A DNA stretch of 64,000 nt from Kineosphaera limosa NBRC 100340 (GCF_000298215.1 NZ_BAHD01000011.1:1-64000), one strand, 5' to 3'. Shown: positions 34,405 to 43,029, counted from the stretch's first letter. Notes: generated by a model from the letters alone, not told the origin. Translations and numbers: made by a program.

Positions 34405-35463
34405 ATGAGCAACGGCAGCAGCATCAACCTCGCCCCGCGCGGCGCCGGAGCCGCGACCCCCACCGACACCACCGCCTCCGCCATTGCGCAGGCAGGAGCG
34501 GCCGGCGCAGCTGCCGGCACACGGACCAACGCCAAGGCCACGCGGCGCGGCTACGCGGCGATGTTCACCGCTGCCGCGAGCAATCAGACCGGCGCGGCGC
34601 TTGGGGCGCACGCTTTCGACGCCATCGGCCCGGCCGGGGTCGTTGCGGTTCGTCAGATCGTCGCGGCCGTCGCGCTCGTGCCGACGGCTCGCCCCCGCTG
34701 GCGGTCGATGACCTGGGCCCAATGGTGGCCCGCCTTGGCCCTGGCCGCCGTCTTCGTCGGCATGAACCTCGGGCTGTACACGGCGATCTCGCGCGTCGGC
34801 CTCGGCCTCGCGGTGACGTTGGAGTTCCTCGGCCCCCTCGCCGTCGCCCTGCTTGGCTCCCGCCGCCGGATCGACCTCGCAGCAGCCGTGCTGGCGAGCA
34901 TCGGGGTCTACGTGCTGGTGCTCCCGGGCCCGAGCACCGACCTCGTCGGCATCGCCTGCGGCCTGTTCGCGGCGCTCTGCTGGGCCGGTTACATCCTGCT
35001 CAACAAGGTAGTCGGCGCGCGGCTCCCCGGCGCGCAAGGCCCGGCGGTGGCCTCGACGATCTCGTCCCTGGCGTGTCTGCCGATCCTCGTGGCGATCATC
35101 GCCGACGGCCGGATGACGACGACAGCGTTGCTGTTCGCCGTGGCCGCAGGGTTGTTCTCCTCGACCGTGCCGTACGCCCTCGACCTGTTCGCCCTGCGGC
35201 ACGTCACGCCGGCGGCGTTCGGCCTCTTCATGAGCGTGCACCCGGTGTTGGCCGCCTTTGCCGGACTCGTTCTGCTCGGCCAGTGGCTGGCGGTGCACGA
35301 GTGGATCGGCATCCTCATCGTCGTGACGGCCAACGCGGTCGCTCTCGGGGTCGGCGCCCGTTCCGCCAACTTGCGTCCGGCCGATCTGCCGGGCTGCTTG
35401 ACCGCCGACGAGCCGACCGGCCGCGGCGACGAGACAATGACACGAATGGAGGAAGGTCGATGA
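34405..35463 (+). CDS. EamA/DMT family transporter
   Basis: 352-residue drug/metabolite transporter with about ten membrane helices in two EamA repeats after a 50-residue Gly/Ala/Thr-rich start. The conserved block LGLYTAISRVGLGLAVTLEF and the second-repeat HVTPAAFGLFMSVHPVLAAF fit RhtA-like amino-acid or metabolite exporters. No clear ribosome site precedes ATG 34405; translation may be leaderless. Regulated probably by the divergent LysR protein. Overlaps the next small gene by 4 bases. Confidence 0.88.
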   Translation: MSNGSSINLAPRGAGAATPTDTTASAIAQAGAAGAAAGTRTNAKATRRGYAAMFTAAASNQTGAALGAHAFDAIGPAGVVAVRQIVAAVALVPTARPRWRSMTWAQWWPALALAAVFVGMNLGLYTAISRVGLGLAVTLEFLGPLAVALLGSRRRIDLAAAVLASIGVYVLVLPGPSTDLVGIACGLFAALCWAGYILLNKVVGARLPGAQGPAVASTISSLACLPILVAIIADGRMTTTALLFAVAAGLFSSTVPYALDLFALRHVTPAAFGLFMSVHPVLAAFAGLVLLGQWLAVHEWIGILIVVTANAVALGVGARSANLRPADLPGCLTADEPTGRGDETMTRMEEGR

Positions 35464-35675
35464 GCGGTCTGCTGTGGCTGGGCCTGATGGTCGGATTCTG
35501 GGTGGTGACGTTCGCGCTGCTCGGCCGTGACGCGATGCCCGCCCGCGAGCGCCTCCCCCTGACACGCTGGGGCTATCGCGACTGGTGGTGGAACGCGGCC
35601 GCGGGCGTGCGGATTTTCTGGGGCTTGCAGGAGGCGCGCTGGCAGCGCATCGACCGAGCCCGCAGCGTTCGCTGA
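35460..35675 (+). CDS. Small hypothetical membrane protein
   Basis: 71 residues with one N-terminal membrane helix (LLWLGLMVGFWVVTFALL) and a Trp/Arg-rich cytoplasmic tail (GYRDWWWNAAAGVRIFWG). ATG 35460 overlaps the transporter stop and GGAGGAAGG lies just upstream, a strong ribosome site, which supports a real gene. Similar small proteins are hypothetical in actinobacteria; function unknown. Confidence 0.65.
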   Translation: MSGLLWLGLMVGFWVVTFALLGRDAMPARERLPLTRWGYRDWWWNAAAGVRIFWGLQEARWQRIDRARSVR

Positions 35676-35750
35676 GTCACTGGTTTCCGCAGTCTCAAAG
35701 TCGCTCGAACTTACGATTGTGGTGTCTGAGTCGGGTGATAACGCGTGTTT

Positions 35751-35763
35751 CCGTTGCGAACGG
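35751..35763. promoter_or_regulatory. Possible AsnC/Lrp site upstream of the regulator gene
   Basis: CCGTT-GCG-AACGG is a 5-bp-arm dyad 37 bases upstream of the AsnC-type ATG. Regulators of this family are usually autoregulated; the short site is a weak candidate. Confidence 0.3.
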
Positions 35764-35799
35764 GTTGCGCGGGCGATCCCTGCGAGGCAGGATCGGGGT

Positions 35800-36324
35800 A
35801 TGCCGAAGGCCTCCCAGGGATCCCCGCCGACCGCGGCACCGTCGCCGTCGAGCCGCCCGGAGGCCGTCGCCTCCGTCTCCGGATTCGACGACGTGAGCCG
35901 GGCCATCATCGAGACCCTGCAGCGTGACGGCCGCGCCTCGTACGCGGCGATCGCCCGCGAGGTGGGCCTGTCGGAGGCGGCCGTGCGCCAGCGGGTGCAG
36001 CGGCTGCTGGAGGCCGGGGCGATGCAGATCGTGGCCGTGACCGATCCGCTGCAGGTGGGCTTTCGCCGCCAGGCGATGATCGGCATCCGCGTCAGCGGCG
36101 ACCTGACGCCCGTCGCTGAGGCGCTCGTCGCGATGAGCGACGTCGCGTACGTCGTCACGACGGCCGGCAGCTTCGACATCCTCGCCGAGGTCGTCTGCGA
36201 GGACGACGACCATCTGCTCGACCTGCTCAGCCGCCGCATCCGCGCGCTGCCCGGCGTGGCGCAGACCGAGACCTTCGTCTACCTCAAACTCAACAAACAG
36301 CACTACGACTGGGGCACCCGCTGA
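35800..36324 (+). CDS. AsnC/Lrp family transcriptional regulator
   Basis: 174 residues. After a 28-residue Pro/Ser-rich lead, an AsnC-type HTH (RASYAAIAREVGLSEAAVRQ) and an effector domain (AYVVTTAGSFDILAEVVCED) follow. ATG 35800 is preceded by a purine-rich GAGGCAGGATCGGGG. The stop overlaps the start of the class III aminotransferase by one base, so the two are coupled; this regulator probably controls amine or amino-acid catabolism. Confidence 0.9.
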   Translation: MPKASQGSPPTAAPSPSSRPEAVASVSGFDDVSRAIIETLQRDGRASYAAIAREVGLSEAAVRQRVQRLLEAGAMQIVAVTDPLQVGFRRQAMIGIRVSGDLTPVAEALVAMSDVAYVVTTAGSFDILAEVVCEDDDHLLDLLSRRIRALPGVAQTETFVYLKLNKQHYDWGTR

Positions 36325-37742
36325 TGACGACCACCGAAACCACCTCCGCCACCCGCTCTGGCACGCCCTTGACCCAGGCCGCGCGCGACCACCTGTGGAT
36401 GCACTTCACGCGGCAGGGGCCGCTGGAGCCGGTCGAGCGCGGGGGAGCGGGCGCGCAGGTGCCGGTCATCGTCCGCGGCGACGGGGCCTACCTCTGGGAC
36501 GACGCGGGCAAGCGCTACCTCGACGGCCTCGCGGGCTTGTTCGTCGTTCAGGTCGGGCACGGGCGCCGCGAGCTGGCGGAGGCGGCGGCTCGTCAGGCCC
36601 AAGAGCTCGCCTACTTTCCCATCTGGTCGTACGCCCACCCGCAGGCCATCGAGTTGGCGGAGCGGCTCGCGGCGTCGGCGCCCGGCGATCTCAACCGGGT
36701 GTTCTTCACGACCGGCGGCGGCGAGGCCGTGGAGTCGGCCTGGAAGCTGGCCAAGCAGTACTTCAAGCTGACCGGCAAGCCGGGCAAGCACAAGGTCATC
36801 AGCCGCGCGATCGCCTATCACGGCACCCCGCAGGGCGCGTTGTCGATCACCGGCATCCCGCCGCTGAAGGAGATGTTCGAGCCGCTCGTGCCAGGCGCCC
36901 ACAAGGTGCCGAACACCAACCTCTACCGCGCCCCGGAGTACCTGCGCGAGGACGAGAAGGCGTTCGGGCGATGGGCGGCCGATCGCATCGCCGAGGCCAT
37001 CGAGTTCGAGGGCCCGGATACGGTCGCCGCGGTCTTCTTGGAGCCGGTGCAGAACGCCGGCGGGTGCTTTCCTCCGCCGCCGGGGTATTTCGAGCGGGTG
37101 CGGGAGATCTGTGACGAGTACGACGTGTTGCTCGTCTCCGACGAGGTGATCTGCGCGTTCGGGCGGATCGGGTCGATGTTCGCGTGCGACGACTTCGGGT
37201 ACGTGCCGGACATCATCACGTGCGCCAAAGGCATGACGAGCGGCTACTCACCGATCGGCGCGATGATCGCCAGCGACCGCCTGTTCGAGCCGTTCCGGCA
37301 CGGGCACAACGCGTTCGCGCACGGCTACACGTTCGGCGGGCACCCCGTCTCCGCGGCCGTGGCCATGGCCAACCTCGACATCTTCGAGCGCGAGGGGCTG
37401 CTGGCGCACGTGCAGGAGCAGGCCCCGGTCTTCCGCGCCACGCTGGAGCGCTTGCGCGACCTGGACATCGTCGGCGACGTGCGCGGCGAGGGCTTCTTCT
37501 ACGGCATCGAGCTCGTCAAGGACAAGGCCACCCGCGAGACGTTCAACGAGGCCGAATCGGAGCGGATCCTGCGCGGCTTCCTCTCCGGGGCGCTCTTCGA
37601 CGCCGGCCTCTACTGCCGAGCCGACGACCGCGGCGACCCCGTCGTCCAGCTCGCCCCGCCCCTCATCTGTGGCCCCGCCGAGTTCGACGAGATGGAGTCC
37701 GTCCTGCGCGACGTCCTCACCCGCGCCCAGGCGCTGCTGTAG
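36324..37742 (+). CDS. Class III omega-aminotransferase (putative diamine/putrescine aminotransferase)
   Basis: 472-residue PLP enzyme. FFTTGGGEAVESAWKLAKQY, LLVSDEVICAFGRIGSMFA and the PLP-binding Lys in ITCAKGMTSGYSPIGAM are typical of omega-aminotransferases acting on beta-alanine, putrescine or similar amines. It would move the terminal amino group to pyruvate or 2-oxoglutarate. One-base overlap with the AsnC gene. The amine permease and oxidase at 39165-43029 support a putrescine role; substrate is inference. Confidence 0.88.
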   Translation: MTTTETTSATRSGTPLTQAARDHLWMHFTRQGPLEPVERGGAGAQVPVIVRGDGAYLWDDAGKRYLDGLAGLFVVQVGHGRRELAEAAARQAQELAYFPIWSYAHPQAIELAERLAASAPGDLNRVFFTTGGGEAVESAWKLAKQYFKLTGKPGKHKVISRAIAYHGTPQGALSITGIPPLKEMFEPLVPGAHKVPNTNLYRAPEYLREDEKAFGRWAADRIAEAIEFEGPDTVAAVFLEPVQNAGGCFPPPPGYFERVREICDEYDVLLVSDEVICAFGRIGSMFACDDFGYVPDIITCAKGMTSGYSPIGAMIASDRLFEPFRHGHNAFAHGYTFGGHPVSAAVAMANLDIFEREGLLAHVQEQAPVFRATLERLRDLDIVGDVRGEGFFYGIELVKDKATRETFNEAESERILRGFLSGALFDAGLYCRADDRGDPVVQLAPPLICGPAEFDEMESVLRDVLTRAQALL

Positions 37743-37750
37743 GGAGCACG

Positions 37751-38278
37751 TCACATGGAGACGATGCGGGCGCCTGGTTCCGCCTCCATGTCGTCGGCGA
37801 GGCGGCACAGTTCGGCGTCGATTCGAGCCACCTGCGGTGGCGTGGGGAGTGCCTCAAACGCCAGGCCCTTGACCTCCCAGAGCCACGGCGTGACATCGGC
37901 CCAGCGCCACACCTTGATCGGTTTGACCTCCGGCTCCAGGGACGCGTAGGGCGCAGGAAATAGGCGTGATCCGCCTCCAGCGACCCACTGCTGCACGGCT
38001 TGGCGGGACACGCCGACCCGTGCGGCGATCGCCGGAATAGTGACGAGGTCGGGATGGACGCGTACGACGCGTGCGCTCGGCTCGAAGCTGTGGATGCGGC
38101 GGGTGGCAGACAGCGCTGCATGGACGGGATCGGACTCGGTAAACGCGGTTGCGATCACCGAGCCACCGGCTTGCGACCAGAGCAGGTCGTCGAGGACTTG
38201 GCCCAGCCGTGCGGCCGTGGCGTGGTCCTCAAGGTCGACCCCGATCACGACGAGAGGGATCTCTACTGGCTGGCACAC
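37751..38278 (-). CDS. HTH protein, candidate antitoxin/regulator of a two-gene module
   Basis: 175 residues. The N-terminal part (VVIGVDLEDHATAARLGQVL) looks like a small alpha/beta domain; a helix-turn-helix follows (IPAIAARVGVSRQAVQQWVA) and then a Trp-rich stretch (KVWRWADVTPWLWEV). I chose GTG 38278 because AGGAG lies seven bases upstream. An in-frame ATG at 38329 falls in the centre of a 30-bp palindrome and is unlikely. Pairs with the HicA-like gene upstream on the same strand. I do not recognise a named family. Confidence 0.7.
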   Translation of the reverse strand: MCQPVEIPLVVIGVDLEDHATAARLGQVLDDLLWSQAGGSVIATAFTESDPVHAALSATRRIHSFEPSARVVRVHPDLVTIPAIAARVGVSRQAVQQWVAGGGSRLFPAPYASLEPEVKPIKVWRWADVTPWLWEVKGLAFEALPTPPQVARIDAELCRLADDMEAEPGARIVSM

Positions 38279-38314
38279 GAAGGCACTCCTTGCGACTGGG
38301 GTCTCTAGGCTACA

Positions 38315-38344
38315 ACCTGTCCTTGTCATGTGACAAGGACAGGT
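38315..38344. promoter_or_regulatory. 30-bp perfect palindrome between the two module genes
   Basis: ACCTGTCCTTGTCA (38315-38328) and its exact reverse complement (38331-38344) are separated by only two bases. A loop that short disfavours an RNA hairpin terminator and favours a protein-binding operator, plausibly for the HTH protein encoded 37 bases downstream. Confidence 0.7.
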
Positions 38345-38347
38345 GTC

Positions 38348-38986
38348 TCAGCTGGGCCCGCCGGGTCTGCCGCGGCCAATGTCCACGACGGTCAACGCGG
38401 GCTGGTCAAGGGTCGTTCGGAGTTTCTCGATGCGCTTGCGTAGTGCCGTGATCCGTCGGCGAAGGGGCTTGGCGACCCCTGCCGACATGGGGGAGAGGGT
38501 GGCCGTGGCCAGATCGAGCTGTGCGCCCGCGTCGTCCAGAGACGCAGCAGCAGAAGCGATCTCGGGCTCGCTCGGTAGATCCTCGATCTGCCGGAGCAAG
38601 CCTGCCTCCTTGATCGCATCCAGGGCCTCGTCTGCGCTCTGCAGTATCTCGTCGATATAAGCGTGGTGTGCCTGTCTCAGGGCGAGTTCGGAGGCGGCGT
38701 CCGTCAGCTGTTCAGCCCGGTCGAGGTGGTCGACGGCCCGGGCAAGAACTGAGCCGTGCACATGAAGGCACCGCTGGATCTTGCGGCGTGCGCTCTTCGC
38801 GACCGACTCGCCTCCTCGGCCCGTCCCGAAGATCGTGATGATGCAGCCGCCGGGGCAAAACAGCCGGCCCCAATGACCGCTGGGGTGGTCCAAGCTCCAG
38901 CCCTGTTCGCGGCCGTATGCCAACGTGTCGCGCCACCAGGACTTGGAATGGTCGGGCCACGTGTCGTGCGGTCGGTAGATGCTCAC
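38348..38986 (-). CDS. Protein with HicA-like N-terminal domain and helical C-terminus
   Basis: 212 residues. Residues about 22-72 resemble the small double-stranded-RNA-binding fold of HicA toxins: GREQGWSLDHPSGHWGRLFC with a Gly-x-His at the catalytic position, a strand IITIFGTGR and a basic helix SARRKIQRC. The remainder is a long Ala/Leu/Glu-rich, coiled-coil-like helical region. GTG 38986 has GAGGAGG seven bases upstream. An inverted repeat lies upstream at 39002. HicA assignment is by eye and uncertain. Confidence 0.68.
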   Translation of the reverse strand: MSIYRPHDTWPDHSKSWWRDTLAYGREQGWSLDHPSGHWGRLFCPGGCIITIFGTGRGGESVAKSARRKIQRCLHVHGSVLARAVDHLDRAEQLTDAASELALRQAHHAYIDEILQSADEALDAIKEAGLLRQIEDLPSEPEIASAAASLDDAGAQLDLATATLSPMSAGVAKPLRRRITALRKRIEKLRTTLDQPALTVVDIGRGRPGGPS

Positions 38987-39001
38987 TCGATGACCTCCTC
39001 G

Positions 39002-39027
39002 GGTGCCCCACCATGTCAGGGGGCACC
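39002..39027. promoter_or_regulatory. Inverted repeat in the promoter/leader of the HicA-like gene
   Basis: GGTGCCCC and GGGGCACC are separated by 10 bases, directly upstream of the ribosome binding site of the gene starting at 38986. It could be an operator or a leader hairpin. Confidence 0.5.
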
Positions 39028-39067
39028 GACAAGGTTCCGACGCGGAAAGCGGCCCAGGCGCACGCCA

Positions 39068-39139
39068 GCCGAGTCGTCACTTTGCAGCCCGAGTCGTCAC
39101 TAGTTGGTGACGACTCGGGCTGCAAAGTGACGACTCGGC
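39068..39139. repeat. 72-bp perfect hairpin built from four GAGTCGTCAC units
   Basis: A 33-bp arm (39068-39100) and its exact reverse complement (39107-39139) flank the 6-base loop TAGTTG. Each arm contains GAGTCGTCAC twice, with TTTGCAGCCC between the copies. It sits 25 bases beyond the stop of the APC permease gene (minus strand) and upstream of the HicA-like gene. It may end the permease transcript, but it is longer and more regular than the other terminators here. Confidence 0.9.
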
Positions 39140-39164
39140 TCGGCGGCAGGCGCGGTGGCGCGGC

Positions 39165-40706
39165 TTAGTCGACCAGGCCGACCTCTCCGGCGGAGATGCC
39201 GCGGCGGAAGAACTCGGGGTTGCGGCGGTACTGGGTGAACATCACGACGACGCCCAGCAGCAGCACGGTGGAGCCGAGCAGGAAGACCAGGCCGATGCCG
39301 AACAGCTGTGAGCCCGAGCCGTATTCGGGGTCGATGCTGTCGATCGAGGTCTGGATGAAGAACGCGATGAGCAGCAGGCCACCCAGCAGCGGGGCGAGGA
39401 ACTGCGTGAGCATCGTGCGCGGCGTCGCACGCGAGGTCCGCCGGAAGTACCACACACAAGCCAATGCGGTGATGCCGTAGTAGAAGCACACCATCATGCC
39501 CAGGGCCGTGATGGTGTCCCACAGCACCGACTCCGAGATCACCCGCATGATCGCGTAGAAGCCGAACGAGACGACCGCGGCGAAGATCGTCGCGTAGCCC
39601 GGTGACTGGAAGCGCGGGGTGATCGAGGCGAACCGGGGCGGCAGGGCCCCGAAGTGACCCATGGCCAGCAGCGTGCGCGCCGGGGAGACGAACGTCGACT
39701 GCAGCGAGGCCATCGAGCTGGCCATCACGGCGATCGAGACGAGGATCGCGAACGGCCCCATGACCGGCCCGGCCAGTGCGGCGAAGATGTTCTCCTGGAT
39801 CTCGGTGTTGCCCAGGCCGTACTCGCCGTCGCCGACACCCGCGAACGACAGGGTCGCCGTCGCCACGAGCAGGTACAGCGTGACGATGACGAAGATCGTG
39901 GCCGTCGCCGCCTTACCCGGTGTCGTCGCCGCGTCGGTGGACTCCTCGTTCATCGTCAGCACGACGTCCCAGCCCCAGTAGATGAACACCGACAGCGAGA
40001 CACCGGCCGCGAACGCCGAGAACGAGCCGATGCCGAAGGGGTTGAACCACTCCAGCGACGGCGGGGTCGGGTCGAACGCCGAGCCGTTCGCCAGGTGCGT
40101 GTAGGCCGCGACCGCGAACCACACGAGCACGAGCACCTGGAACGTGACCAGCACGTACTGGACCATCTTCGTCGCCTCGACCCCTCGATAGGAGATCGCG
40201 CAGGCCACCACCATGAACACCAGACAGGTTGCGACGTTGACGAAGACGTTCGTCGAGAGGTCGGCCAGCTCGGGCCGGCCCAGGGCCTGGGAGAGGAAGA
40301 GGTAGAAGAAGTCGACCGCGATGCCGGCGAGGTTCGAGAGCACGAGGATCGTGGCGGCCAGCAGACCCCAGCCGCCCATCCAGCCGATCCACGGCCCGAA
40401 GGCGCGGGTACCCCACGTGAACGTCGTGCCGCTGTCCGGCATGGCCTTGTTCAGCTCGCGGTAACCGACGGCGACCAGCAGCATCGGGATGAACCCGACG
40501 AGCAGGATCGCCGGCATGTGCTCGCCGACCGCCGAGGCCGTCGGACCGAGCGCCCCGGAGAGGGTGTAGGCGGGAGCGATGCACGAGACGCCGATGAAGA
40601 CGGCGGCCACGAGGCCGACGCTCTTGGTGCTCAGGCCCTTGCCGCCGTGCGCGCCGTCGGCGGACCCTTCGCCGGCACCCGCCGGCCGGCTGGTGATATC
40701 GCTCAT
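39165..40706 (-). CDS. APC family amino acid/polyamine permease
   Basis: 513-residue cytoplasmic-membrane transporter with about twelve helices. The first core segment GLVAAVFIGVSCIAPAYTLS and PDSGTTFTWGTRAFGPWIGW are typical of the amino acid-polyamine-organocation family. ATG 40706 overlaps the Usp gene stop by 4 bases, making it the last gene of an amine oxidase-Usp-permease operon. Putrescine or a related amine is the likely substrate, by context. Confidence 0.9.
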   Translation of the reverse strand: MSDITSRPAGAGEGSADGAHGGKGLSTKSVGLVAAVFIGVSCIAPAYTLSGALGPTASAVGEHMPAILLVGFIPMLLVAVGYRELNKAMPDSGTTFTWGTRAFGPWIGWMGGWGLLAATILVLSNLAGIAVDFFYLFLSQALGRPELADLSTNVFVNVATCLVFMVVACAISYRGVEATKMVQYVLVTFQVLVLVWFAVAAYTHLANGSAFDPTPPSLEWFNPFGIGSFSAFAAGVSLSVFIYWGWDVVLTMNEESTDAATTPGKAATATIFVIVTLYLLVATATLSFAGVGDGEYGLGNTEIQENIFAALAGPVMGPFAILVSIAVMASSMASLQSTFVSPARTLLAMGHFGALPPRFASITPRFQSPGYATIFAAVVSFGFYAIMRVISESVLWDTITALGMMVCFYYGITALACVWYFRRTSRATPRTMLTQFLAPLLGGLLLIAFFIQTSIDSIDPEYGSGSQLFGIGLVFLLGSTVLLLGVVVMFTQYRRNPEFFRRGISAGEVGLVD

Positions 40707-41650
40707 GCCCCGGCCCCGCCCTTCGCTGTGTCGCTGTCGGTCTCGGTTGTGCCGTCGGTCTCGGCGCCGTCGAAGCGGGCCCCGGTCGGGATCGCGACGA
40801 CCGGCACGGAGAGGGTGCGCAGCAGGCTGTAGGCGGTGCTGCCGAGGAAGAAGCGGCGCGGCTCGGCGAGCCGGCTCGAGCCGACGAGCAGGATCGACGC
40901 ATCGTCCCAGGGCACCGACTCCACGGCCTCCTGGATACCGCCCCGGGCGATGACGAGGTCGGTCGAGGTGGGCGCCCCGTGCTGCGCAACGGCCCGGGCC
41001 AGCAGCTCGTCGACGTGCCCGCGCACGAACTGCTCGGGATCCGGATCGGGGGCGGGATCGTCGTCGGGCAGGTCGTCGCGGTCGATGTCGACCATAGTGA
41101 TGAGGCGCAGCGGCAAATCACGGCGCGCGGCGGCCTCCACAGCCTCGTTGAGCAGCGATTGGCCGCCCGGACGCAGCCCGACCGCGCAGTCGATCCGTTC
41201 GATGGGGCCGGTCGTCCGGTAGCTGCTCGGCACGAGCGTCACCGGCCGGGTGGCTCGGTGCAACAGCGTCGAGGCGACCGCGCCGAGCTGGTGGCGCCGG
41301 ACGATCCCGGCGCTGCCGGACCCGATGACGATGAGCGCGGAGTCGAGCTCGTCGGCCGTGCCCATGAGCCCTTCGGCGACCGACGGGGCGTAGCGCACGT
41401 GCGTCGCGACCTCGATGCCCTCGGGCACGCTTGCGGCGGCCTCGGCGAGCCAGTTGCGTGCGTGCTGGGCGACGATCGGCTCCTCGCGGCCGACGGGCGG
41501 GTAGGCCGGGGCGTAGGCGCTGTGCTCGCGCACGACGAACACGACATCCAGTGCAGCGTCGAACGATTCGGCGAGAACGACGGCCAGGCTCAGCGCGTCC
41601 TGGCCGCGCTCGTGCGGGCGATAGCCGACCAGGTAGCGGATCTGGTTCAC
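40703..41650 (-). CDS. Tandem-domain universal stress protein
   Basis: 315 residues with two Usp domains. Domain 1 has the nucleotide-binding-like end SALIVIGSGSAGIVRRHQLG; domain 2 ends with SILLVGSSRLAEPRRFFLGS. The extreme C-terminus is Asp/Thr-rich and probably disordered. GTG 41650 overlaps the amine oxidase stop by 4 bases. Its place between an amine oxidase and a permease is unusual; a regulatory role in uptake or oxidative stress from H2O2 is conceivable. Confidence 0.9.
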   Translation of the reverse strand: MNQIRYLVGYRPHERGQDALSLAVVLAESFDAALDVVFVVREHSAYAPAYPPVGREEPIVAQHARNWLAEAAASVPEGIEVATHVRYAPSVAEGLMGTADELDSALIVIGSGSAGIVRRHQLGAVASTLLHRATRPVTLVPSSYRTTGPIERIDCAVGLRPGGQSLLNEAVEAAARRDLPLRLITMVDIDRDDLPDDDPAPDPDPEQFVRGHVDELLARAVAQHGAPTSTDLVIARGGIQEAVESVPWDDASILLVGSSRLAEPRRFFLGSTAYSLLRTLSVPVVAIPTGARFDGAETDGTTETDSDTAKGGAGA

Positions 41651-43029
41651 ATCTCACCGCCGATCTGTTCGGCCATGAGACGGCCCATCCGAACGGCCCC
41701 GTCGACGTGCTGGAAGCCGGCGCCCGCCGTGTCGGAGGAGGCGAAGCGGATTGGGCCGACCGGCGTGCGCACGTCGTTGCCGTAGCGGTGCAGACCGCCG
41801 AGGTCGAAGCTCGTGCCGTAGGCGCCGCGGGTCCACTCCTCGCTGCCCCAGTCGGACTCGTAGTAGACGTCGGGGTCGAGAGCCTGCGGGCCGAGGAAGT
41901 CGGCGATGCCGGCCAGGATCGTCGCGCGGCGCTCGTCGGCGGACAGGGTGAACATCTCGTCGGCGCGGTCGTCGGGCACGAAGGCCACGAGGGTGCCGCG
42001 GTCGTCGCCGTGGTTGGTGTTGTCGTAGATCTCCTGCACGACGCGGCCGGCGCCGAAGCACGAGCCCGACAGACCCTGCTCCCGCCAGAACGGCGTCGGG
42101 TACACGGCGTGCACCTTGATGACGAGGCCGAAGCTCTGGTGCTGGTGCATCTGGTGCTGGCGGCGGGGCAGCGGCGGCTCGTAGGAGATCCGCGAGTACA
42201 GGTTCGGCGGCACCGCGACCAGGGCCCGCTTGGCATTGACGGTCACGGGACCGTCGGGGCCGTCGGCGACGGCCTGCACCCCGTCATCCGCCCACTTCAG
42301 TGTGCGAACGGGGCTGGACAGGAGCACGTTCGTGCCGCCGTCGGTCAGTGCCGCGGCGAGGCGCTCGCTGACCTGCTGCATGCCGCCGACGACCCGCAGG
42401 TCGAGGATGAAGTCCTCGTCGACGAGGTGGCTGAACGACCCGGCGGAGGCGGCCATGAGGCCGGCCTGCAGCGCGGAGAACGCGTGCACGGGCTTGGTGA
42501 GCATGCCGCCGCCGATGAAGTAGGCGATATTGCGGCGGGCCTCCTCGTCGTCGCTGCGCGCGGCGAGCCAGGCCTCGAAGGAGACGGAGTCGAGGGCGGC
42601 GGCCTGCGGGTGCTCCCACGGCCGGTCCGGGTCGATCTGAGCGGCCAGCTCGTCGAGTTCGGCGACGAGGCGGGCCATCTCCTGCTGCGTGGCGGCCGGC
42701 ACCGGGAAGTCCTCGCCGCTGAACCGAGTGGCGACCCCGTCGACCGGCGCGTAGAGGTTGTCGCCCTCGCGGTAGCGGGCGAAGGTGTCCAGGCCGAGCT
42801 CAGCGGCAAGCGAGATGAGGGCGGTCTGGTCGGGGGAGATCCACTGGCCGCCGATCTCGAGCATGGCGCCCTCGATCGTGTTGGTCCAGGTGCGCCCGCC
42901 GACGCGATCGCGCGCCTCGAGCACGGTGACGCTGTGGCCGGCACGGGTCAGCTCGGTGGCTGCGACGAGGCCGGTCACCCCGGCGCCGACGATGACGACA
43001 TCCGACGTGAGTTCATGGGGGCTGGGCAT
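41647..43029 (-). CDS. Flavin monoamine oxidase (putative putrescine oxidase)
   Basis: 460-residue FAD enzyme that would oxidise an amine to an aldehyde with release of ammonia and H2O2. The dinucleotide motif VIVGAGVTGLVAATEL lies near residues 14-29, ARDRVGGRTWT follows, and the C-terminal FAD region AGAGFQHVDGAVRMGRLMAE is present. ATG 43029 has AGGAG about six bases upstream. It resembles actinobacterial putrescine/monoamine oxidases. First gene of the operon with Usp and the permease. Confidence 0.9.
   Translation of the reverse strand: MPSPHELTSDVVIVGAGVTGLVAATELTRAGHSVTVLEARDRVGGRTWTNTIEGAMLEIGGQWISPDQTALISLAAELGLDTFARYREGDNLYAPVDGVATRFSGEDFPVPAATQQEMARLVAELDELAAQIDPDRPWEHPQAAALDSVSFEAWLAARSDDEEARRNIAYFIGGGMLTKPVHAFSALQAGLMAASAGSFSHLVDEDFILDLRVVGGMQQVSERLAAALTDGGTNVLLSSPVRTLKWADDGVQAVADGPDGPVTVNAKRALVAVPPNLYSRISYEPPLPRRQHQMHQHQSFGLVIKVHAVYPTPFWREQGLSGSCFGAGRVVQEIYDNTNHGDDRGTLVAFVPDDRADEMFTLSADERRATILAGIADFLGPQALDPDVYYESDWGSEEWTRGAYGTSFDLGGLHRYGNDVRTPVGPIRFASSDTAGAGFQHVDGAVRMGRLMAEQIGGEM

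Noticed and set aside
38315-38344. 30-bp palindrome as a Rho-independent terminator of the HicA-like gene
   Set aside because: The two-base loop and absence of a T tract make it poor as an RNA hairpin; an operator is the better reading, although a dual role is not excluded.
41647-43029. FAD oxidase as the missing heme-pathway hemY
   Set aside because: Its closest wording is to amine oxidases, and its operon partners are an amine permease and a stress protein, not heme genes.
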